Shown here one piece after another: positions 1 to 9,112 of a stretch of DNA of 64,000 nucleotides (its first letter is position 1; every line of letters begins with the position of its first letter). The translations under genes and the position numbers were made by a program. This DNA comes from RBG-13-43-22 sp049520575 (GTDB lineage: Bacteria; Desulfobacterota; RBG-13-43-22), in contig JBEKPQ010000003.1 in assembly GCA_049520575.1 (NCBI GenBank), positions 1-64,000 on the forward strand, written 5' to 3'. The notes below the pieces were generated by a model. The model searched no databases. It had not been told where the DNA came from and saw nothing but the letters and a program-made list of their open reading frames with translations.

Positions 1-190
1 AGATTATCCTTTCCAGATAGATATCAGGAAATCCGGGTGTAGAAATTAAAAAGACCGCGCTAGGAATAAAAATAGCGGCAAAAAGCCAGACAAGAAAACC
101 AAAAACCAGATTCCCACCGATGATCAGGAAAAGAAAAAAGACAAAGGCGGCAATGGCCGCCAAAGTTATTAAGATGTAATTTAAATCCAT
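1..190 (-). CDS. Membrane protein of the EPS locus, N-terminal fragment (O-antigen ligase/polymerase-like?)
   Basis: The reading frame opens with ATG at 190 on the minus strand and runs off the left edge, so only about 63 residues are visible. It shows two strongly hydrophobic stretches followed by a short polar PGFPD segment. Its start overlaps the stop of the FemAB gene by 10 bases, so it is the next gene of the same leftward operon. Hydrophobic N-termini followed by a PGFPD-like segment occur in O-antigen ligase/polymerase-like proteins of exosortase-associated EPS loci, but the fragment is too short to be sure. Role as Wzy-type polymerase or ligase is inference from position. Confidence 0.6.
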   Translation of the reverse strand, partial: MDLNYILITLAAIAAFVFFLFLIIGGNLVFGFLVWLFAAIFIPSAVFLISTPGFPDIYLERII

Positions 191-1230
191 TTTGTCCTCA
201 AATCCTTACGAGTTAGAGAGGAAAACTCAAGCAACTTTTCAATATTTTTTCGGAATATATAAAAATGGGTCCTTATCAACCGGCAATAATTTCCGCCAAA
301 ACTCATTTTAAAGACATCGATACTCTCCAATTCCGGATTCACTCCTCGGGTTCCGGCATAACCTCCCATATCAAAAAGCATACAGCCCTGTCCTTTGGCC
401 CAAAGGATGGCTTCCCAAAGGACCAGATGGTTTTTAGAGACTTTTTCCAGGTGTTCCGTCTCCGAGGCCCCCCAAGAATAGACAGCCCTTTGACCGTGGA
501 TGGTAATGATCACCCCCGAAAGAAGACGGCCTTCATAATGGGACAATAAAAGGATCCCCAGGCCAGACTCTTTTAAAACCCTTTCCCATAGTTTCAGGAA
601 AAAAAAATGGCTTGGGATGGTCATGCCTTTTTTCCGACTCATCTTGGTCAGCAATTGATAAAAGGATTCCAATTCTTCCCGACTCTGGGCCGGTTTGACC
701 GACACGCCTATTTTTTTAGATTGTTTAACCCGCCAACGGCTGTCCTTCCGGAGACCCTTAAAAATCTCTTCCTGGGGTTTTTGGAGATCAATCGTCAGAG
801 TTTCAAAATGACTTTCGAATTTGCCTTGAAAAGTCACGAAACCTAATTCCTGAAGATCTCTTTCCAGCCTTTCACCGGCTGGATACTCCCAGTAGGGATT
901 GAGCCTCAGACGGACGGCTTTTTCCTTTTTCAGCAAGGGCAGGATGGCTTTTATTCCTTCTATCAATAAGGCCGGATCATCACACACCGGGCCGCGCTCC
1001 ATAAAACAATCCATTCCCAATAAAGGTATCTTTCTGCCTCGAATCAAGCCCACGATCCTGATCTGCCCCTTTTCCTCCCCTTCAAAAAAAAGCCAGCGAT
1101 GGGTCTTGGGATTGTAAAGGTCTTGCCACAGAGGCATCTGAAATAAACTCCCGGTCTTTTGGCCGGCTATAAAGGCCTCCCATCTTTGAATGACCTGGGG
1201 TTCAATTTCACCGGCTAATTGATATTCCAA
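181..1230 (-). CDS. FemAB-family (GNAT-fold) protein, PEP-CTERM/XrtA-type EPS locus
   Basis: A 349-residue soluble protein resembling the FemAB/FmhB aminoacyltransferase family: two GNAT-like halves, with a basic KGLRKDSRWRVKQSKK-like segment near residue 165 and the typical C-terminal FDMGG motif near residue 290. FemAB members in Gram-negative EPS clusters are recurrently found beside exosortase A and are assumed to transfer an aminoacyl group to a cell-surface polymer; substrate unknown. It follows the flippase gene after a 43-base gap and overlaps the next membrane-protein gene, so it belongs to the EPS operon. Family assignment is firm, biochemical role is not. Confidence 0.8.
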   Translation of the reverse strand: MEYQLAGEIEPQVIQRWEAFIAGQKTGSLFQMPLWQDLYNPKTHRWLFFEGEEKGQIRIVGLIRGRKIPLLGMDCFMERGPVCDDPALLIEGIKAILPLLKKEKAVRLRLNPYWEYPAGERLERDLQELGFVTFQGKFESHFETLTIDLQKPQEEIFKGLRKDSRWRVKQSKKIGVSVKPAQSREELESFYQLLTKMSRKKGMTIPSHFFFLKLWERVLKESGLGILLLSHYEGRLLSGVIITIHGQRAVYSWGASETEHLEKVSKNHLVLWEAILWAKGQGCMLFDMGGYAGTRGVNPELESIDVFKMSFGGNYCRLIRTHFYIFRKNIEKLLEFSSLTRKDLRTKWI

Positions 1231-1273
1231 GATTCAGTCCTAGTTTTTAATTGAATGACTGAAGTAGATGGAT

Positions 1274-2737
1274 TCACCCGCCGGATCCTATAAATATTTT
1301 TATTTTCTTTTTTGCCGTCCATAAAAAAGGAGCGCTTAAAACCAATAGGACAAACCCTTTTAAGACAATCATCCCTATCTCCTGTTTCAAAACCCCTCGA
1401 GCCGGCCAAAAATAATCCATGAAAACGACCAAAATCCCTACTAAGACAAAGGGGGAAAATAACTTAATGGTCATGACGATCTTTTGCCTGAATTCTTTAA
1501 AAAAATGGTTCAAGGTGAAGACTAAATAGATCAGTCCGATGAACATATTGACCCCCGTTGTGCCCAGGGCTACTCCTTCAATACCCCACCCCCAGCGGAC
1601 TAAAAGATAATTGATTACTAAATTTACCGCTATCCCTATGGCGATGACTTTGATGATAAATCCCTGACGATTGATAGCCACGATAAAGGTGTAGGTCCCA
1701 TCCACAAAAATAAAAAAAAAAGAACCCAGGATCATAATTTGCATGCAAACCAGCGAGGGCAGATATTTGGGAAGAAATAGATAAAGTAAGTAAGGGCTGC
1801 CCACGTAAACCAACCCCAAGATCACGGGGAAAAATAAAGACATAAAATAGAGAGGTTCCCAGATGATATTTTTTAGGGGTCCGATCTCTCCCTTCTCCCC
1901 ATATAACCGGTAGACCTTCGGTTCCAAGACCCCGTAAGCTCCTGTTTGAATGATCAGGAGAAATTTTGAAATCGTCAGCCCAAGGGAATAATAGCCTAAT
2001 TGCCGGGTATCCAGGTATTTAATAATAACAAATCGGTCGATACTGTTAAAAAAAGTAATCATGATCAAACCGAAAATGATGGGAAAGCCGATGGCCAACA
2101 AGCGTTTGAGTTCAATAAAATCCCAGACCCAGCTAAATTTATAGTCGGTTTTTGATAAAATATAGACCCCCTTGAGTATAAGCGCCAGGAGCAGCGAGGC
2201 GATCGCTCCGTAGATATGCCAAAACCAGATCATGACGATCATCAATATAAATCCGAACAGAGCTTTAAATATTTCGGAATTACTGATAATATTGAAACGA
2301 TTATCGGCCCTGAGCAGGTTTTCAAAAAAGCCATCAACCAGGGATTGGAAGACGATCAGCGGGCAAAGCAACCATAAGCTATAAATGACCATGGAAGAAT
2401 AGTGATCTTTAAAGAAAAGGGTAAAAAGAAAAATCAGCAGAACCGCAATGAGGATACTGCCCATATAATGGCAAAAAACAATATTTCGAATCCGTTGCGC
2501 CTGAATAAAATCCTTTTTGCCATAGCAGAAAGGGATTTCCCGTTTTAAGGCACTTAAAGACCCGAAATGGAAATGGACCAGGAAATCAGGGATGAGTAAC
2601 AGTCCGTTGTAAATGCCGTATTGAACCGGACCAAGGAATTTAGGGATGATAATGCCTCTTATGGAAAGAAGGAGTCGGGAGATGAACAGGCTAGCTGAAT
2701 ATAGGGTCGCTTCTTGAAATAATTTTTTCTTTTCCAA
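1274..2737 (-). CDS. Polysaccharide flippase, Wzx/MATE-like (oligosaccharide flippase family)
   Basis: A 487-residue integral membrane protein with about 12-14 hydrophobic segments and the N-terminal RLLLSIRGIIIPKFLGPVQYG pattern of the polysaccharide biosynthesis/Wzx family. Such proteins move undecaprenyl-linked repeat units across the inner membrane. A long central pair of helices and the internal IIFGLIMITFFNSIDRFVI segment fit the family, and length is normal. It lies between the chain-length regulator (Wzz-like, upstream in transcription) and the FemAB gene in one leftward operon. The substrate is presumably the EPS unit built by the glycosyl-phosphate transferase at 15417-16850. Confidence 0.88.
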   Translation of the reverse strand: MEKKKLFQEATLYSASLFISRLLLSIRGIIIPKFLGPVQYGIYNGLLLIPDFLVHFHFGSLSALKREIPFCYGKKDFIQAQRIRNIVFCHYMGSILIAVLLIFLFTLFFKDHYSSMVIYSLWLLCPLIVFQSLVDGFFENLLRADNRFNIISNSEIFKALFGFILMIVMIWFWHIYGAIASLLLALILKGVYILSKTDYKFSWVWDFIELKRLLAIGFPIIFGLIMITFFNSIDRFVIIKYLDTRQLGYYSLGLTISKFLLIIQTGAYGVLEPKVYRLYGEKGEIGPLKNIIWEPLYFMSLFFPVILGLVYVGSPYLLYLFLPKYLPSLVCMQIMILGSFFFIFVDGTYTFIVAINRQGFIIKVIAIGIAVNLVINYLLVRWGWGIEGVALGTTGVNMFIGLIYLVFTLNHFFKEFRQKIVMTIKLFSPFVLVGILVVFMDYFWPARGVLKQEIGMIVLKGFVLLVLSAPFLWTAKKKIKIFIGSGG

Positions 2738-2805
2738 ATTGTCTTACCACCTTCAGGGTTGCTGTCCCGCCTTCGACTCATCATGATCGGCTTCATTCAT
2801 CCTTT

Positions 2806-4182
2806 TTATTGACGGGGTATCGAACCCAACACCGGCATATTCAGGTGCCATTCAACATCTTCAACCGATTTCAACGTATGATCAAAACTCTCCAGGACGA
2901 AAGCCAACCCTAAACCTAAAAGTAGCCCTATGACAGCGCCGATCAAAATATTAAGAATAATATTGGGGCTGACCGGACTTTTAGGAACTTTAGCCCGATC
3001 AATAATCTCAATGCTGGCCAGCTTATAGGTTTCCATAGCTTCTGCCGTCTTGGCCTTTTCAATGTCCCTCTGGAGGTTTTGATATTGCTCGTTTTCGATG
3101 TCATAAATCTTATAGATCCGGGAATATTCGAGTTGTTTTTGGGCCAGTGCCGTATACTGGTCCACCGTTTCTTTTAGAGATTTAATGCGAGCTTCAAGGG
3201 CTATGACATCCACGTAACGTCCATCCAGGTCCGCGTCTAATTCCTGCTTTAATATTTTTTTATTGTTTTCGATCTCTTTAAGCAACATTATGTTTTTGGG
3301 ATACTGATCGGTATATTGGGACCTAAGATTTGCTAACTGATTTTGCAGTTTAGTGATATTGTCTTTTATAGAACTCAAGACGAGATTTTCCCTGATCAGC
3401 TTGTTGGGAACGACCCCCTTTCGCAATAAAGCCCTCAGTTGATTTAAATAGCTCTCCGTTTCCATCAAGGAGGCTTTGGCATTAACGTAATTGGTATTGT
3501 AACTGATTAATTCAGTGTTAGGACCTTGGGCTTTAACCGTGGCTATCAGAAAAGCCAAATCAGGGCCGGCCTTCCCTTCAAAGGTTTTTACCTGTTCCTC
3601 CATGGCTTTCAATTTGTCAAGGGTGACTTGGGATTGTTTTTCCAGAAAATTTATGATCTGCTTGGCGGATTTGCCTTTTAATTCATAGGTATAATTTATA
3701 TACTCATCGGTTAAAGTATTCGCCAAATCGGCGGCTCTTACCGGATTATGATCAGAAATTTGAACAAACAAAATATCCGAACTGGTTATGTCAAAACCTT
3801 TGGGAGAAAACACCTTGATCTTCGGCAGGAAGGCCTTAATTTCTTTTTGACTAACTTCCTGTTTGTCAGGTGTTAATTTTCTAAGAACCCTCTTGGCCAC
3901 CTCCTCGCTTTGGATAATTTCCATTTGGGACTGAAGGAAAGCAACCCTTTCCGTCCGAAATTCGAAATAATTTTTAATATCCAAGGGGTTTTCTGCTTTG
4001 CGTTCTTTGGCTAATATTTTTGTTGCCGTTTCATATTTCGGCGGTGTGAGCAGGCTGATAATCAATGCCAACAGGGTCACCACCAAAATGGAGGCCAAGA
4101 TAACCGATTTTTTAGAAAAAATAGTCCGCAAAAAATCCCGAAAAGAATGTCCTTGTGGTCCTTTTATTTGTGTGATAGCCAA
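2806..4182 (-). CDS. Chain-length determinant protein, Wzz/GumC family
   Basis: A 458-residue polysaccharide co-polymerase. One membrane helix lies near residues 25-47, a long periplasmic coiled-coil-rich region follows (residues about 150-380), and a second membrane helix near 410-435 is preceded by a proline-rich PKSPVSPN motif characteristic of Wzz/GumC proteins. No kinase domain is fused at the C-terminus, which ends a few residues after LGSIP, so the tyrosine-kinase partner must be separate; the candidate is the degenerate homologue at 5771-6625. It controls EPS chain length together with the Wza-like exporter encoded immediately upstream (18-base gap). Confidence 0.9.
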   Translation of the reverse strand: MAITQIKGPQGHSFRDFLRTIFSKKSVILASILVVTLLALIISLLTPPKYETATKILAKERKAENPLDIKNYFEFRTERVAFLQSQMEIIQSEEVAKRVLRKLTPDKQEVSQKEIKAFLPKIKVFSPKGFDITSSDILFVQISDHNPVRAADLANTLTDEYINYTYELKGKSAKQIINFLEKQSQVTLDKLKAMEEQVKTFEGKAGPDLAFLIATVKAQGPNTELISYNTNYVNAKASLMETESYLNQLRALLRKGVVPNKLIRENLVLSSIKDNITKLQNQLANLRSQYTDQYPKNIMLLKEIENNKKILKQELDADLDGRYVDVIALEARIKSLKETVDQYTALAQKQLEYSRIYKIYDIENEQYQNLQRDIEKAKTAEAMETYKLASIEIIDRAKVPKSPVSPNIILNILIGAVIGLLLGLGLAFVLESFDHTLKSVEDVEWHLNMPVLGSIPRQ

Positions 4183-4200
4183 GAGAGGTCACTCCTTATT

Positions 4201-5766
4201 TTAGAAGGCGTAAGTTCGTTTGTTGAGGTTTCTCACCGTGTCCAGATCAATGATAAAATCCAGGGTTGAATTGGCCGGGAAAAGGGAATAGATCCCCCGG
4301 GTAAACCATTGTTCGATAAATTCATCCGCTTTGGTGATAAAAGTTTTAGGCACAAAAATGACATCATTTTTTTGAATGAGAATATCCTGACTCATATTCC
4401 CGCCCGAAAGCACTTCCTTGAAATTGACCTGGATGGCTTGAGGACGTTGGCCCTCAGGCCTTCTTAAAACCATCACGCTGTTCAAGGCGGCCGTTGGTCT
4501 AAACCCCATGGCCATGGAAACGGCTTGAGACAAGGTCAAAGGTTCTTCGGGGAATATAGGATACACCCCGGCGGTATTGACCTCTCCGCAGATAAAAAAC
4601 CGGCTCCTGTTAGCCCGGGGCACATAAACCATATCATCTTCGGTCAATAGAACATCTTTGCTGATATCCCCCTTGATCAAAACGGCATCCAGGTCGGCAT
4701 AAAATACCACGGGTTTGCTGACTCCAACGCGCCGTATCACCAGAACATGTTTCCCTTCTGCGGTTTGAGTTAATCCTTTGGCCCGGCTGATGACTTGAGA
4801 TAGATACAAAGGACCGGTAATGGTCAAATCCCCGGGGCCATTCACCTCCCCGCTGACGTAAATAGTGGGATTCACCACCCGTTCAATCACCACGGTGACT
4901 TCCAGATTGCGAACAAAAGCACGATATTTCTCATTGATAATCTTTCGAACCTCTTCGACCGTCAGCCCGGCCACCTTAACATCTCCGATAAACGGAAAAG
5001 AGGTACGGCCGTCCGGTCGAACCGGAGAAATCTTGCTTTGCCCTCTGGGTGCCGTGGTAATGGCTTTTTTGAGTTCGTCGATCTTCACATTAAACCGTTC
5101 CAAATAAATGGCTATATTGGGATCTATAAGATATTTTTTATATCCTTTGATTAATTCTTGTTCGAGTTGTGTGGTGGATAATCCGGCTGCCGGGATATCT
5201 CCAAGTAAAGGCAGGGTAATCTTTCCATCCGATCTGACGTTTACGGTTCTGTTCATATCAGGCTGGTTAAAAAATTCTATCTTAACGGAATCCTGAATTT
5301 CCAGAAGATATTCAGCCGGATTTTCCTCATACATCATGTGATAAATAATCTCTATCACATCTCCTGAACGAATTTTATATTCTGGGGGATCTTTTTTAAA
5401 CAAGGCTTCATTGGCAGCCACTTCATCGTCCAATTTCTTTTTAAGGGTGAGCACATTTTCTTTCAGCTCGGTTACCGCCATTTCCAACTCGGTTCCGATA
5501 CGCCCTTTTTCATTGGACCCTTTGCCGTCCCCTTTGGATACCTGGTCTGATTCCAAAGGCTGCCCTCCGGAAAGCACACCGGCCATTTGGGGGGTTTCCC
5601 CCTTGGGTATTCCGGCAGGTGCCTTTTCCTCTTGAGCCGACTGAGAGGCACATCCCATCAGACCAAAAATAAACAAAAGGATTAGCAGCCCGCAAAATAA
5701 CGGACCCCTGATGTCCTTTTCCCCGAAATCCAAAATCCGAAATCCAAATTTCATTTTTTTATTCAT
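4201..5766 (-). CDS. Outer-membrane polysaccharide export lipoprotein, Wza-like with SLBB domains
   Basis: A 521-residue predicted lipoprotein: hydrophobic signal segment ending in a LMGC lipobox near residue 38, then a polysaccharide export (PES) domain around residues 128-205 (YKIRSGDVIEI), a repeat of that fold and at least two SLBB beta-grasp units (around 300-470). It would form the outer-membrane channel for the EPS. The first residues before the hydrophobic core are encoded by a short intergenic-type repeat (5724-5752), so the true start could be later. It sits 4 bases downstream of the kinase-like gene. Family assignment is strong; start is uncertain. Confidence 0.9.
   Translation of the reverse strand: MNKKMKFGFRILDFGEKDIRGPLFCGLLILLFIFGLMGCASQSAQEEKAPAGIPKGETPQMAGVLSGGQPLESDQVSKGDGKGSNEKGRIGTELEMAVTELKENVLTLKKKLDDEVAANEALFKKDPPEYKIRSGDVIEIIYHMMYEENPAEYLLEIQDSVKIEFFNQPDMNRTVNVRSDGKITLPLLGDIPAAGLSTTQLEQELIKGYKKYLIDPNIAIYLERFNVKIDELKKAITTAPRGQSKISPVRPDGRTSFPFIGDVKVAGLTVEEVRKIINEKYRAFVRNLEVTVVIERVVNPTIYVSGEVNGPGDLTITGPLYLSQVISRAKGLTQTAEGKHVLVIRRVGVSKPVVFYADLDAVLIKGDISKDVLLTEDDMVYVPRANRSRFFICGEVNTAGVYPIFPEEPLTLSQAVSMAMGFRPTAALNSVMVLRRPEGQRPQAIQVNFKEVLSGGNMSQDILIQKNDVIFVPKTFITKADEFIEQWFTRGIYSLFPANSTLDFIIDLDTVRNLNKRTYAF
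5724..5752. repeat. Short repeat (two CGAAATCCAAA copies) inside the 5' end of the wza-like gene
   Basis: CGAAATCCAAA occurs at 5724-5734 and again at 5738-5748, read on the plus strand. A similar, looser run is seen at 38588-38615 beside the tRNA. Here it encodes part of the signal-peptide n-region of the export lipoprotein. Confidence 0.6.
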
Positions 5767-5770
5767 GGTA

Positions 5771-6625
5771 TTATTTTAGCCTCTTATACAGAAATTGGGG
5801 AATAATGAATTCCTGCTGATTGAAGACGGCGCCAAGAAATTCTTTCTGCTGGATCATTCGTTCAGCCGCTCGCATCACCACTTCCCTTCGGGTCGTATGG
5901 GCATTGATGACTAAAACCACGCCCTCGACCCAGGGAGCGATCAATTCCGCTTCAGTACTCTGTAAAATAGGGGGAGAGTCTATTAGAATGAAATCAAAAT
6001 TCGTCTTGAGAACGTTCAATAACCGTCCCATCCCTTCCGAACCCAATAGAGACAAAGGTTCTTGAAGAGGTTGACCGAAAGGAAGTACATAAAAATTTCT
6101 CACATTGCTTTTCCTGACGGCATCTTCCCAATGTATTTTTCCCATCAGGATATCGGTTAACCCTGGGCCGCTCTCTGTTCTAAACAGCCTATGGATTTCC
6201 GGATGGAGGGCATTACAATCCAAGAGCAGGATGTTTCCCGGACAGAATTTGGCCAAGGCCCGGGACACATTGGAACAAACGGTTGTCGTGCCCTCGCCGG
6301 AAACGGAAGAAGTGAACAAGACGGCCCCTTTCTTCCCTTCCCCGAGTTTTATTTTGATATTGACCGCGATGGAATCAATCGCCTGATGCCACTGCAATGA
6401 ACGGCCCGATTCTTTAGGAAAAATCTCTCCAGCCGCGGCTCTTCCTTCCGGGTGATGTTCGGTCTCAAAAAAAACAGGCCGTTTAGGAGATCCCTCTTCC
6501 TTCTGAGTCTCCCCCAAAGCCTTTCTTACCGCCCCCTCAACCAATTGTTGCAGGTCATCACCACGAAATCGCATCTCTTCCTTTAGTTCCATGGCTTTTT
6601 TTAACGCCTCTTCTTTTGTACTCAA
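5771..6625 (-). CDS. CpsD/CapB-type tyrosine kinase homologue with degenerate Walker A
   Basis: A 284-residue cytoplasmic P-loop protein of the BY-kinase (CpsD/Wzc C-domain) family, of the kind associated with exosortase EPS loci. Walker A' (ILLLDCN, near 133) and Walker B (FDFILIDSPP, near 205) are recognisable. The Walker A at residues 110-115 reads GEGTTT where the family has GEGK(S/T): the phosphate-binding lysine is threonine. The C-terminus has a single tyrosine instead of the usual tyrosine cluster. Catalysis is therefore doubtful; it may be a structural partner of the Wzz-like protein. It lies between the ATPase gene (upstream) and the export lipoprotein gene in the same operon. Confidence 0.85.
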   Translation of the reverse strand: MSTKEEALKKAMELKEEMRFRGDDLQQLVEGAVRKALGETQKEEGSPKRPVFFETEHHPEGRAAAGEIFPKESGRSLQWHQAIDSIAVNIKIKLGEGKKGAVLFTSSVSGEGTTTVCSNVSRALAKFCPGNILLLDCNALHPEIHRLFRTESGPGLTDILMGKIHWEDAVRKSNVRNFYVLPFGQPLQEPLSLLGSEGMGRLLNVLKTNFDFILIDSPPILQSTEAELIAPWVEGVVLVINAHTTRREVVMRAAERMIQQKEFLGAVFNQQEFIIPQFLYKRLK

Positions 6626-6649
6626 TTGGGCACTCCTGGGGTCAGATTT

Positions 6650-7876
6650 TTACTCACTTGATCCTTGATTCATTTTACTCAGCTTTTTCTCAGATAAAAC
6701 CATCGGCAAATGAAGATTGCTCCCAAGATCGGCCACGGGCATCTTTATTTGATAGGCCGGAGAGACGTCTTTGGGACTCCACTGTTCCAGAGTCATTTCC
6801 CGGAAAAGGAAAGACCACAATCCTCCAACGGTCAATAACAGGCCCAAGACAACGACCATTTTTTTCCCCAATGATTTTTTGTCCGGAAAAAGAAAATTTT
6901 CCTCCCCTGCCGAAGAATCTTCTTCCCAACCACCATCTTGAAACCGTACCTCTTGGGCCTTAAAGGTCCCCGGGGAAACTGCAACCCCCAGTTCATCACT
7001 CCTCGGTATTCCCTGAATCTTTCCGGAGAACTTTTTTTCTTCTCCTCCTGCTTGTTTTTCAAACTCCTGAGACCCTTTTAAATCCTTATAGGCCTTCTGA
7101 ACCAGCAGAGGATCGACCGTCCAGGATTCGGCCACATACGCTTCCATCAAACTAAAGTCGCATAGAACATTTATCAATCGAGGGATACCGCCGCTTAACC
7201 GGTAAATCAGACTTGCGGCCTCCGGGGTGAACCGCAAAACGGGCCTGGACTGAACACGCTCCAAGCGGAAAAGGATATACTCCTGGGTCTCTTTTTCGGA
7301 CAAAGGCCCCAAATAAAAGCTTCCGGCAATCCTTTGTTTTAACTGCAACATATCGGGCCGTTGAATACGTTCCAAAAGTCCTGGCTGGCCCACAAAAACT
7401 ATTTGAATCAATTTCTCTTTGGGGGTTTCAAGATTGGAAAGCATTCGAATCCCTTCCAGGACCGATGGGGTCAAGTTTTGGGCTTCGTCGACAATCAGGA
7501 CTACTTTGCGATTCTGCCCGTAGGCCTCAATCAAGTATTGATTTAACGCCTTCAGAAGATCCCATTTTTGCTGTCCCTGGGAAGAAATCCCCAGTTCATC
7601 GACCACCTCTCTCAAAAACTCATGGAAATCCAAATTGGTATGAATAATATGAACTACGGTAACTTTCTCTTTATCCAAACGTTCCATGAGTGCCCGGCAC
7701 AAGGTCGTCTTCCCGGTTCCTACCTCTCCCACCAGGACAGTAAACCCTTTTCCGTCTAAGATATTATATTCTAAATGGGCCAATCCCTCCCGGTGTTTCG
7801 CCGAAAGATATAAGAACTTAGGATTGGGGGTTTCGGCAAAAGGTTTTTCAGCCAATCCAAAGTACTTTTGATACAT
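6650..7876 (-). CDS. ExeA-like AAA ATPase, PEP-CTERM/XrtA-system associated
   Basis: A 408-residue protein opening with MYQKYFGLAEKPF, the signature start of the ExeA/GspA-like ATPases found beside exosortase systems. Walker A is GEVGTGKTT near residue 50 and Walker B is KVVLIVDEAQNL near 125. A low-complexity linker leads to one membrane helix near residues 340-358 and a short periplasmic tail. ExeA relatives couple ATP hydrolysis to assembly of envelope complexes; here the job is presumably EPS export or surface-protein sorting. It is preceded by the OmpA-like gene (8-base gap) and followed by the kinase homologue. Confidence 0.88.
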   Translation of the reverse strand: MYQKYFGLAEKPFAETPNPKFLYLSAKHREGLAHLEYNILDGKGFTVLVGEVGTGKTTLCRALMERLDKEKVTVVHIIHTNLDFHEFLREVVDELGISSQGQQKWDLLKALNQYLIEAYGQNRKVVLIVDEAQNLTPSVLEGIRMLSNLETPKEKLIQIVFVGQPGLLERIQRPDMLQLKQRIAGSFYLGPLSEKETQEYILFRLERVQSRPVLRFTPEAASLIYRLSGGIPRLINVLCDFSLMEAYVAESWTVDPLLVQKAYKDLKGSQEFEKQAGGEEKKFSGKIQGIPRSDELGVAVSPGTFKAQEVRFQDGGWEEDSSAGEENFLFPDKKSLGKKMVVVLGLLLTVGGLWSFLFREMTLEQWSPKDVSPAYQIKMPVADLGSNLHLPMVLSEKKLSKMNQGSSE

Positions 7877-7884
7877 TTTTTCTC

Positions 7885-9108
7885 CTATTTCTCAGACGAT
7901 CGGTTCATAAAAAGGATTATTTCAGTCCTGCGATTCATTTGCCTGCCTTTTGGGGTTTTATTACTGGATACGGATCGGGTGTCGGCAAATCCTTCCGTGG
8001 TCATACGATCTTTAGAAATTTGACCCGTCTCAAGAAAATACCCATAGACCGCCCGAGCTCGAGCCTGAGATAATTCCCAATTCGTCGGAAATTGTTTTTT
8101 CAATCTTCCCCGGATCGGCATAGAATCGGTATGACCCTCGATCCGAGCCAGATAGTCCGGATTCTCCCTTAAAATCTCTGTGATCTCATTGAGAACCGTC
8201 CGTCCTTCTTCCCTTAAATCTGCCTTTCCCGTATCAAACAGAACCCGATCCAAGCTAAATACACAATCCCCGTTGAGACGTTCCAGAACCTTGATCTCAA
8301 GATTTGGACATTTTTCCTTTAATCTGCCGGCTAATTCCGAACAATCTATTTTTGCTTTTTTTACCGGTGCCTGAGCAACATACAATTCCACCTTTTCTTC
8401 TATTTTCGCCTTTGGCTGAATACAAGTCCTGGCCCATTTAAAGAAGTTCACCCAGAAGACTTGGCTATCATAGACGGTGGGATCCAACCAATCCTTCTCG
8501 GTTTCAAAAAAAAGCCAGCCGAAGCCGTCAAAAATAATGCGGCCGGCCCCAAAATTTTGCCCTCCGAAGACTACTTGTCCTTCCTGGGTTTTCAATACGG
8601 GCATAATATTCCCCTCAAAAGCATAAAAGCTCGGGGTGATATTCGGGGTCCCCAACTGCAGGACTTCTACCCCTTCAGTTAGTCCCTGGACCGGCAAAAT
8701 CAATCCATCCTTTTTGGTAATGAGCGTCGAGTTAGTGGAGACAAAAGCTTTTAGGCCAAAATAGTCGGCCCAGCTATCATTATATGGGACTTTAGCCCGG
8801 AGAGGATTAAAAAGGATCCAAAGGATATTGCCCTTGGCCACCCAGTCTTTCAAAATTTCTATTTGCTTTGTTTCCAGGAAACCTGACCCTATGGTACAGG
8901 CACTCTCCAATTGAATCAGGAAGGGCCTTTTTTGATTAGGCAGATCCCAAATAAAGTTGGTGTTTTCGCTGGAAAGCTTAATCCATTTAGGACATTGCGA
9001 CAAGGCCAACTGCAGTCTTTCCGGCATGGCCGAAAAAGAAACAGAGGCAAAAATCAGCCCCACAAGGATTAGGACCAGGACAAATCCAGATATTCTTTTA
9101 GTAGTCAT
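7885..9108 (-). CDS. Exported protein with C-terminal OmpA/MotB peptidoglycan-binding domain
   Basis: A 407-residue protein with an N-terminal signal/anchor helix (residues about 8-27), a roughly 220-residue globular region resembling the GATase-like fold of DUF4350-type proteins, and a C-terminal OmpA-like domain (about 280-400). That domain shows FDTGKADL, IEGHTDS, and LSQARARAVYGYF motifs, which bind peptidoglycan non-covalently. It probably anchors the EPS machinery to the cell wall. It is the second gene of the leftward EPS operon, four bases downstream of the ribbon-helix-helix regulator gene. The specific role of the N-terminal domain is unknown. Confidence 0.82.
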   Translation of the reverse strand: MTTKRISGFVLVLILVGLIFASVSFSAMPERLQLALSQCPKWIKLSSENTNFIWDLPNQKRPFLIQLESACTIGSGFLETKQIEILKDWVAKGNILWILFNPLRAKVPYNDSWADYFGLKAFVSTNSTLITKKDGLILPVQGLTEGVEVLQLGTPNITPSFYAFEGNIMPVLKTQEGQVVFGGQNFGAGRIIFDGFGWLFFETEKDWLDPTVYDSQVFWVNFFKWARTCIQPKAKIEEKVELYVAQAPVKKAKIDCSELAGRLKEKCPNLEIKVLERLNGDCVFSLDRVLFDTGKADLREEGRTVLNEITEILRENPDYLARIEGHTDSMPIRGRLKKQFPTNWELSQARARAVYGYFLETGQISKDRMTTEGFADTRSVSSNKTPKGRQMNRRTEIILFMNRSSEK

Positions 9109-9112
9109 CGCC

